From positions 5,527,837 to 5,591,836 of the forward strand of contig NC_061074.1 of the NCBI RefSeq assembly GCF_021917145.1: a stretch of DNA of 64,000 nt. Direction: 5' to 3'. This stretch comes from Hypomesus transpacificus. Its lineage: Eukaryota > Chordata > Actinopteri > Osmeriformes > Osmeridae. The notes under the pieces are model-generated. The model did no database searches, was not told the DNA's origin, and saw only the letters and a list, made by a program, of their open reading frames with translations. Positions 56,301 to 64,000 of the stretch are shown here, piece by piece. A program made the translations under genes and the position numbers. The first letter of the stretch is position 1. The number at the start of each line of letters is the position of its first letter.

Positions 56301-59296
56301 ATCAAATCTGAATCTTTATAGAGCATGTTTCCTCAATTTGTCCCTGAGGCTTGCAGGTGTGGATGGACTCTTGTCCTCAACACAACAAACTGCAACATTT
56401 ACATTTCTTACTGAACTAATGTACTTGTAGTAGTATAGCTATTATTGACATGCATATGTTCTCTTCCTACAAAAGCTTCAGATGCTTGTGTGTAGGCCAA
56501 CCTGGGAGGGGTAAACGTCACCTTGGAAACGTCACCTTTGCTCTTATGAAGTGACATTTTTCTTGTATGGTAAACGCTAGTGTTAGTGAAAATGTATGTC
56601 TTAATTTATTTATGAATTTACTATTCATTTAACATGTATTTTTGCTCTCTGTTTTTCTCTAGCATTCTCATCTTTATGGCCTTGAGAAACAGCAAGACTG
56701 GAAGTCTGCCTGTAAGTGAGATCTACAGCTTCATGACCGAAAACTTCCCCTATTTTAAGGTACTTTGTTATTGATCTAAACCACATAGTGCAAAGAAAAA
56801 CGGTAACATTTACATCATCAAATCATGTTTTTTTATTATTTAAAAGCAAATGCAAACATATCGAGATATGTATCGAATATAGTAAAAATGTTGACAATAT
56901 CGAGATATCACATTTTTGTATATATCGCCCAGCCCTACTTCCCATACATTTACATAAAAAAAAATTGCATTTAGCAGACGCTTTTATCCAAAGAGACTTC
57001 CAAGAGAGAGCTTTACAAAAAGAGCATAGGTCACTGATCATAACAACGAGGTAGTCCCAAACATTGCAAGCAGCCAAAACATGAAGCATACATTGTGAAA
57101 AACTAAACAAGTGCCAAAGGAAGACTTATAAGAACATGCAGTTATACAAGTTGCAAATACAAACAACATGAACCCCCCCAAAAAGTGCAAGACTGTACCT
57201 GTAGAAGAACAATCAACAGTAAAATATTTTAACCGTGTCTGTCTCTGCCTTTGAGCAAAACTGAACTGTTGATTCAAAGTGTGATCGTTCCAAAATGCAA
57301 AGCAGCTGCTTTGCTAGTTAAGTCATCAAAGCCTAAGCATGAGTTTTTCGCTCAGAAAGCATTCCTAAGGTCTGAGGCAGTAACCCTCCATCAAGATGTG
57401 GTTCTATGTACTACCACTTCCACAGAAACTAGTCCTTCACAGAGGTAGAATTATATTTGTATTAATTCCTGCATATTCCTGCAGGGTTCGTTAAATAATT
57501 ATTATATTATAATAACAGTCCTAAGGGTTGTGAATATTTACTGATCTTTTCGGTTCCTAAATCTGCTCTGCTGGATCACAAAGTTTTGTATATTGTAATC
57601 ACTCTTTAATTGAACTCAGATATTTACAATAATAATACTCATCATAGTAATATTTCATTGGAGCACATTCTGTATGCTACGATACTGATGTGTACAACAC
57701 TAATACATTTGTACTGTGTACCACACCCTCACTGTGATTATCTCATTCAACTGCAATTACTGTGCCATTTATATAACATACCATTTCATAATTAACATGT
57801 ATTGTGTGTGCAAAAAAAGATGCCCTCGTCCTGCTCTCATATTTTCTTCTGTCTCCCTTTCTCTCTCACTTTATTCCTTCCTCCAGACGGCCCCTGACGG
57901 ATGGAAGAACTCCGTTCGTCATAACCTGTCTCTGAACAAGTGCTTTGAGAAAGTGGAGAACAAGAGTGGAAACTCCTCCCGAAAGGGCTGCCTTTGGGCG
58001 CTGAACCCAGCCAAGGTGGAGAAGATGCAGGAGGAACTGCACAAGTGGCGCCGCAAAGATCCGTTGACAGTCCGCAAGAGCATGGCCCGACCAGGTGAGC
58101 ACTCTACATGTAACCTGAGTGAAACCATGAAAACTGGTAACCAAGGTCATTATCTAAGTAAATTGTTCCTCTACTGACAGTCATTGCTTGGCGTATTATT
58201 GGTTTATACAACAGACAGTTGTATTACGGGTCCTTTAAGTGACACTAACATTATAACCTGCAGTACCTGTACTGGTTCTGGTTCATTGAGTACACTGAAT
58301 TGCCATTCAGACCACAAGCTGGAAGTGACCATGTTCGTGTGCATGTCAATTTACCCAGACACTTCCTGTCTTCTTCCTTGCAGAAGATCTGGACCGTCTA
58401 CTGGGAGAGAAACCAAATAAACTCAAGTCCAAATCCATCTTCCACAGCCAAAACTCAACATCCCGACCCTCATCTCATTTCACCCATTCTACATCATCTT
58501 TCCCCCTGCCCCAGCCTTGCCTGCCTCCCCCATGCCCCTTACACTCCCAAGTCCCCTCTCCCTCCCTGACGACCGGGCAGCATCCCCAAGGCTACCTGCC
58601 AACCTCTGCTCCACACCCCTTCCCCTTCTATGCTTCCTGTGGGCAGCAGCCATCCTCAGGAGTCCCCTCAACCACAGGTAGCCTGGACTCCCCTCTGGTG
58701 GGACAGATGCATCAGGGCTACAGCACCAACCTGCAGGTGGACTTTGGCATGGGCCCCAAAAGCATGCAGGAACTGCTGATGGATGGGGACACTAGTAACG
58801 ACATTGACATGCTCAACCCTAGTCTGACAGACCTGCAGATTCATGGTAAATCATAAATGTTTAGAGAGTGTGAGAGAAAGAGAGAGAGGGAAAAACAGAA
58901 AGAGAGAGGGTTTATGAGGGTGACAGACAGAAATGGAAAGGAGACTTGAGACATTTTTGGAAGTATTAACTTCTGTTTTCTCTCCTCTCAGGTAACTTGT
59001 GGGAGCATCTGAGAGAGGACAGTCTGGCCCCTGATTCGCTGGTGGTCATTACTTCTACCTCCCCCATCTCTGCCTTTCCTTCCTACCTTCTTCAGGCCTC
59101 CAGCCTTCCGTCTGCTAATCATTCATCTGAGGTCATTGCCATTGGTCGAGGTAATCCACACGAGGAAAAGAACATAGGTCTTGGAGGTGACCCAGACCAC
59201 CAAATGAATGGATTGTACACCACTGCTTTCCCAGTTGTGGAAAACCTGGCTTTGTATTGCACTTCCACAGGGACCACCCCTATACCCCTACTCTGA
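53353..59296 (+). CDS. foxn1: Forkhead box N1 (thymic epithelial transcription factor)
   Basis: FOXN1 is the master regulator of thymic epithelium and of skin/hair keratinocyte differentiation in mammals. Exons: 53353-53475, 54352-54672, 55183-55287, 55919-56049, 56663-56759, 57887-58094, 58384-58845 and 58992-59296. They join to 583 residues (human 648). The forkhead domain starts in exon 4 (KPVYSYS) near residue 225. It continues through exon 5 ([20 protein letters not shown]) and exon 6 ([20 protein letters not shown], then [15 protein letters not shown]). Helix 3 [12 protein letters not shown] is intact. The C-terminal activation region shows an acidic segment ([20 protein letters not shown]) and [18 protein letters not shown], like mammalian FOXN1. 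The N-terminal half is poorly conserved, so the start codon is the least certain point; an acceptor-like TTTACAG ends at 53333. Confidence 0.93.
55049..55093 (+). repeat. CA-rich microsatellite in foxn1 intron 2
   Basis: ACACAC runs interrupted by A and T. Similar short CA/GT tracts occur at 11473-11490, 11632-11653 and 16110-16150 (CT-rich). Confidence 0.8.
56953..57240 (-). repeat. SINE-like repeat in foxn1 intron 5
   Basis: On the minus strand the 3' end reads CTTTGGATAAAAGCGTCTGC then TAAATGCAATTTTT. It resembles the tail of the SINE at 61524-61697. The body has no coding frame I recognise. The boundary near 57240 is approximate. Confidence 0.5.
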
Positions 59297-59624
59297 ACCC
59301 AGGAAATGGTGCTTCTTCTGGGAGCTTACTCACCATGACCTTTCCCTCAACCTCCACAGTGTAAACAATACTGAGGTTTGTGGTCTGTAAAGATTTAAAG
59401 TCCCCGTGTGATTGTGGTAGCTAATGAAGAGACGCCACTTTGTACATGTTTTCACATTAGTTTCACACTGAGGATTTGTGTATTGTATCTTAAAGCACAG
59501 TTAGTACAACCCAAGACCCTGTGGGGGGCGGCAGTGAGCTAAACAACCATTTAAGCTGCTTGTTAACAGATTTGAAGATACAAATGGATTTGCAATTGCA
59601 TTAATTACGATGTAGCTGTTGTAA

Positions 59625-59630
59625 AATAAA
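59625..59630 (+). terminator. foxn1: foxn1 poly(A) signal
   Basis: AATAAA lies about 330 bases after the foxn1 stop codon. Confidence 0.65.
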
Positions 59631-60169
59631 GTATGTTTATATGAGTATAAACCACATCTACCTGTTGTAATTGTGTTGTTAGTCCATTCTCCACTAAATG
59701 TCTACATTTTTATATCTGAATATTTTCACCCTGTTGAATAAGGAACTTGGACATGTTCCATTGCAAAAATATGGGCTGCTTTGCTGAGTGTTGCTTCATT
59801 CGATCTGCTGTTCTTGCTCTTGATGAATGTACCAGCATCAATTCACCCATCAATTCATTTCACTTGCTAAACAGCATTTGCTTTGATGTCATGAAAAACT
59901 GAAAATGTATTTCTGTCTGCAGGTCCTAAGTTATGATACTGTGTAGACTAAATAGCCATAGGAAACAAGGTACTTTACCAGCTGTCTTTATTTATTTCCT
60001 TAATGAATTATTAAACATACCATTTTATCCCTGTATAGATCAGTTTTGGGGTTAATTTTGGCTGGAATTCTGTAGGTTTGTGTCATTAATTTTTCATCGC
60101 AATGTACCTGTCCAGTACGAGACAAAAAAATCTACATGTTTCAATATTTTCCCCCAAAAATCACATATA

Positions 60170-60175
60170 TTTATT
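60170..60175 (-). terminator. unc119: Candidate unc119 poly(A) signal
   Basis: AATAAA on the minus strand lies about 1.07 kb past the unc119 stop. Another candidate is near 59987. Confidence 0.35.
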
Positions 60176-61240
60176 CCCAGAGTGGCATTCAACAGTCCAA
60201 ACTTTACATCTCTTTTTTTGTACATTTCATTTGACATTAACCACATACACTATAAATAAAGTATATCTCTTGAGACTGAACAGTGTGGCTGGATATCAAA
60301 ATGAGTCTGTTATTTTTGACTTTCTATGAACTTAACACTTCGGTCTGACACTTTGGATGTGGCTATTTAAAAAAATACTTCTGACTGAGCTACTGTATGA
60401 GTATGTGGATATACAAACAACACATTCACATGATAAGTAACTATCCCACTCTATGGGCCATGATGTCATTAGAACTGGCTGACTATAATGATGACCAATA
60501 CCATCATATTTTTGTAATCCTACAGTCCGAGGGACAAATAATTCAGATCCATGGCTAGACGAAATTCAAATGACAAAGAACATTGACTTTCTTTACAAGT
60601 AAAAAAAGTTTGCCAAAATCCTAGTAGAAATATAAGTTTTGTTCATCTAGAATCCTTGATTACATCAATGCATTGTTCTCTCTGTCTCTCAGTAATTGGT
60701 CCCTTGATGGCTGCAGTGTCAGTCCCCCCCTTATTGAACAGCTAAATACCAATGAGAAAGAGTGAGGATAAGCAGACACTGTGTGACTCTTGTCTCTATT
60801 TTCATGGTATTACTTGTTTTAGTTTTTTTGCAGATTAATGTTTCCATAACACTCGTGTTTAATCTCACTCACAGCAGCTGGTCCCTACAAACGGTAACAG
60901 TTGTGCTTTTTATCTAAATGATCAGCCATGTCAATGTCTTATTAGGAACGTTAGAGAGAAGAGACAGCTTCTGTATGTTCACCTGTGTGAAGTGTATCAC
61001 ATTGACTGATAAACACACACAGCTTCAGGGGTTGTGTGAATTGTAATGTACTGTAACAGGGGAAATACAGGAAAATACATTTGTCATTAGGGTGAGTTTT
61101 GGGGAGAGACGCTCTTGTCTGTTGAGTGAGAGAGAGTCCACCCGTCCTGTGCTTGTGATCTGTCTGTCAGTCCATCAATCTCTGGTCCTCAAGGGCTGAC
61201 ATGGGGGGGTGGGTAGTGCCTAAGATGGGGGGTCGTATTC

Positions 61241-63384
61241 CTATGGACCCCCACTGTAGGAGTAGTCTGCCTTGTTGTGCATCACCAGCTTGTTGTCCAC
61301 AAAGTAGAAACTGTCAGACTGCGTCTCATAGGGGTGCTGAATCATCTCTCGCACTGAAGGAGTAGAGACAGGAAGTAGATGTTAAGATTCTGTGATCTAA
61401 TTTCCGCCCATTTCAAAAGTATCAGAGTTTATCAAAATGTCATGAACTTTGGACTGTGGACGTGAATCGCCTGCATTCAGAACTTAGTATACAGCATAAC
61501 TCACGGGAATCAGTATATGTGTGGGGGGGCAGATGGCTTAGGGAATCGGGCTATTAATCAGATGGTTGCCGGTTCGATTCCCGGCCATGCAAATGACGTT
61601 GTGTCCTTGAGTCCACTACTCCCTAGTTGCCTCGGGGAATGTCCGTACTTACTGTAAGTTGCTCTGGATAAGAGCGCCTGCTAAATGACTAAATGTAATA
61701 TGTGTGTTTGTTTGTGAGTCTATCAGCATCATGTGTATTAATTTACTTACTGATCTCCTCTGAGAGTGCGGGAAACTCATAGATGTGCTCGCAAGTGTTC
61801 TTGCTGCTGGGCATGCAGAAGCCAAACTCAAAGTCGAAGCTCTTGAGGAGTTGCTCGCGAAAGTAATGCCTCTCGATCATCCGGAAGTTATTGATAGGCG
61901 TGTCTCCCACGGTGAACTCCACTCTGCATACAGACAAAGAGAGGGAGATTTAGAAAGAGTACGTGGTTCAAAAAAACCCTTAAGAGATAAGAAGATAACT
62001 TAAATAGGAAAATAAATTTGGGGTTACTTGGCCTCTGGTTATACTTACTCAAAGACACAACTGTGCACTTATCTCATGGAAGAGCACACTCTCTTCCTGA
62101 TAACTGGACCGTATGTCCTTCTACAATCACTCTTTTTCTGTTTGTGCGTTCACATTCTCTATCACCTATACTGTCTCTATCCACTACCTACTGTTTTTCT
62201 CCCTCCTTGGGTGATGTCAATGGCACAGACACACACACACTTCTCACTCTCCGAGAATAGCCCCCAAACCCCCTCCCCATCTGTCTCCTCTCCGATAAGC
62301 ATGTCTCTAAATCGCCCCCACATCCTTACTCAGTGCTTAAGGACGCAATGTCTAATGATTTCTCTCCCTTGCCCATCTCTGTAAAAGTACACATACCAGT
62401 CATTCTTTTAAAGAAAAGAGTGAATAGTGTATTGTAGTAAAGCAATATCCTCTATCAATACAACCCCATTGCTACATCTTGCATTATTATCATAAAAATA
62501 ATTGGGGTCGCTGGGGTCATAAATCTGAAGCCCCTTTGCTGGCTGCCCTTTTAGATGTGACTTACGTAGCTCCAACCTGACGCAGCTGCAAGAAGGCAGG
62601 GGTGAATTGGTAACGAACAAAACGTCCGGCGTTCGGGTCGAAGTCCTTCTTGTTGCCTGCTGTGGATCAGAAAGGATACCACGTCTACAGATCTTTTGAA
62701 TGTAAAGAGTTATTTAGTTTCCCCCTAATTGGCTGAGGTATAAAAACGTCCAACAACCTGCTGGTTGTGGAAGATGGAAAGAGCAGGGGAATACAGCAAT
62801 AGATTCAGGTTCCCCTTCTTCTATAAATCTATCTTCACACATTGGTAGTATTTCATTCAAAATATAGCACAGGTCTTAGGCGTGAGTGGCCAATACAAAA
62901 AGCAAACATTTTATAGCACTTCAGCAATGGACTATATTTCCAGAGATGGTGGAAGCAGAAAATAATGAAGTGCTGCTTCGAAGGTGAGGGAGTCAGCCAC
63001 AATATTGCCTATCTGTCTTAACAGCAGAGAAGCCTATACATATCATAATATACTAGTACACAGTGCCCATGATGCAGTTGCTGATGTTGGTGAATAATAC
63101 ACACACAGATTCCTGGAACTATAGATTGAAATCCTGTAATTATAGATAGTGCCGATGCACACACAGAGATTTCTTGCATTATGAGTTTCCTTTCATTATG
63201 GTATAGATACTGCACGTATAATTAACCACAGTAGTGTGCCTATTGGCCATTCCTTGGATTTAACACTCACGCAATGCTGGCGGTTTAGTGATCTCAAACA
63301 GCACAGTCCCCGTCTCCATGTCCCGGATCTTGAACCTTGTGAAGTCAATCATGTGCACATTCTTGTCTGGAGAACATAGGTAGT
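61241..63384 (-). CDS. unc119: UNC119 lipid-binding chaperone, last four coding exons (partial)
   Basis: UNC119 binds myristoylated N-termini such as those of transducin alpha and ciliary cargo, and releases them under ARL2/ARL3 control. Minus-strand exons in gene order: 63271-63384, 62566-62659, 61751-61923 and 61241-61353. They encode [72 protein letters not shown] and [20 protein letters not shown], ending YSYSGGP. This is the beta-sandwich lipid pocket shared with PDE6D/RhoGDI. The N-terminal exon(s) lie beyond the right edge. The exon at 62659 has a CAGCAG tandem acceptor, so a 62656 start is also possible. I cannot tell unc119a from unc119b. The last intron holds a SINE. Confidence 0.94.
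61524..61697 (+). repeat. tRNA-derived SINE in unc119 last intron
   Basis: The 174-bp element is flanked by ATATGTGTG direct repeats (61515-61523 and 61698-61706). The head is tRNA-like, with an A-box-like GGCTTAGGGAATCGGG and a B-box GGTTCGATTCCC, so it carries an internal Pol III promoter. The tail GCTCTGGATAAGAGCGCCTG then CTAAATGACTAAATG is a common fish SINE tail. It is antisense to unc119. Confidence 0.85.
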
Positions 63385-64000
63385 CTGAAACAGGAAAGAA
63401 AATGTTTGTGACAGTTTAGAATAGGTCAACTTTAAAGGTGCAATACGTAAGTAGGTGTCCCTTATGACGCGTTGAGCCTTCCTCCTTGACTTATGTCATG
63501 AAACTACTGTCAGTGAAACTCAAAACAAGAATTAGAAACACTCTTTCTCGTATTTGAATTTAATTTTCAAATGTTACATTTTGCAGCTGTAAGTCTATAC
63601 ATTTGGCTAATAAGAAATCAATCTTCCTGACTGATGGAAAAATGCAATATGACAGACGTGTTGAACATTTATGAGAATGGGTGAATCAGCTTTTTACACA
63701 AACATAGGTATCATTGAGAGCCCACCCCCTCCCTATGTGGTTTAGAAGGTTATTTTATTCGGCACATGATGCCAATATGACGCTAGCAGGCGGTAGCTTC
63801 TTTAACTGCAGGCTCTTAGACTAAGAGACTAAGATACCATCTGATCAGATTGTACAGAATCAATTTCACAGTCAAACTAACAAAAAAAGCAGTTCTAAAT
63901 GCTTAGGAATAGAACAATTAAACAATGTAGACAATGCATCATTGTATAATTGCCATAATTGGCTATTTCTTTCCTTGATATGCTACAAATCAGCCTGGAT
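63385..64000. other. unc119: unc119 upstream intron, right edge
   Basis: Intron sequence before the first visible unc119 exon. I see no coding exon; the start of the gene must be further right. Confidence 0.6.

Larger units (their letters stand above)
59297..61240. other. Convergent foxn1 / unc119 3' UTRs
   Basis: About 1.9 kb between the stop codons, AT-rich, with poly(A) signals for each strand (59625-59630 plus; 60170-60175 minus). No other gene seen. Confidence 0.55.

Noticed and set aside
61524-61600. A tRNA gene
   Set aside because: A- and B-box-like motifs exist, but the cloverleaf does not close and the sequence continues into a SINE tail with flanking direct repeats.

Overview
This window is vertebrate nuclear DNA, almost certainly from a teleost fish. 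It holds spliced genes with GT-AG introns, CA/GT microsatellites and fish-type transposons: Tc1, hAT with a BED finger, Kolobok with a THAP domain, an L2-like LINE tail and tRNA-derived SINEs. There are no bacterial operons, CRISPR arrays or rRNA genes. Species is not assigned.

Nine protein-coding genes are readable. The order is prpf8 (+, last four exons), rilp (+), scarf1 (+), vtn (-), sarm1 (+), slc46a1 (-), slc13a2 (+), foxn1 (+) and unc119 (-, last four exons, running off the right end). I rebuilt exon boundaries by hand from splice signals, reading frame and remembered vertebrate homologues. Every internal junction keeps phase. The seven complete genes give predicted proteins of 432 (Rilp), 944 or 916 (Scarf1), 661 (Vtn), 712 (Sarm1), 492 (Slc46a1), 640 (Slc13a2) and 583 (Foxn1) residues.

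The left third (prpf8-rilp-scarf1) corresponds to human 17p13.3. The right two thirds (vtn-sarm1-slc46a1-slc13a2-foxn1-unc119) correspond to human 17q11.2. Here the two blocks join between scarf1 and vtn, which are tail to tail with nearly abutting 3' ends. The genes are functionally unrelated: splicing, lysosome positioning, scavenger receptor, matrix adhesion, axon death, folate uptake, dicarboxylate uptake, thymus transcription factor and lipid-protein trafficking.

Mobile elements sit mostly in introns. They are a near-complete hAT in rilp intron 2, a Tc1 and an L2-like fragment in slc46a1, and two copies of one THAP-bearing Kolobok derivative in vtn intron 3 and slc13a2 intron 12. The second Kolobok copy is nested in an older element. 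There are also SINE or LINE tails in foxn1, rilp and unc119, a short hAT-type MITE between slc46a1 and slc13a2, and a 45-bp retroposed scrap in prpf8. All the larger intronic elements are antisense to their host gene.

The observations most worth a second look are four. A roughly 75-unit minisatellite begins exactly at a rilp 5' splice site, so each unit is a GTAAGG decoy donor. Vitronectin carries in-frame tandem repeats in place of the mammalian heparin-binding stretch. An inverted 32-bp copy of a slc46a1 3' splice site lies beyond a Tc1 insertion. The paired Kolobok copies share one frameshift in the THAP reading frame. I found no convincing wholly new gene system.
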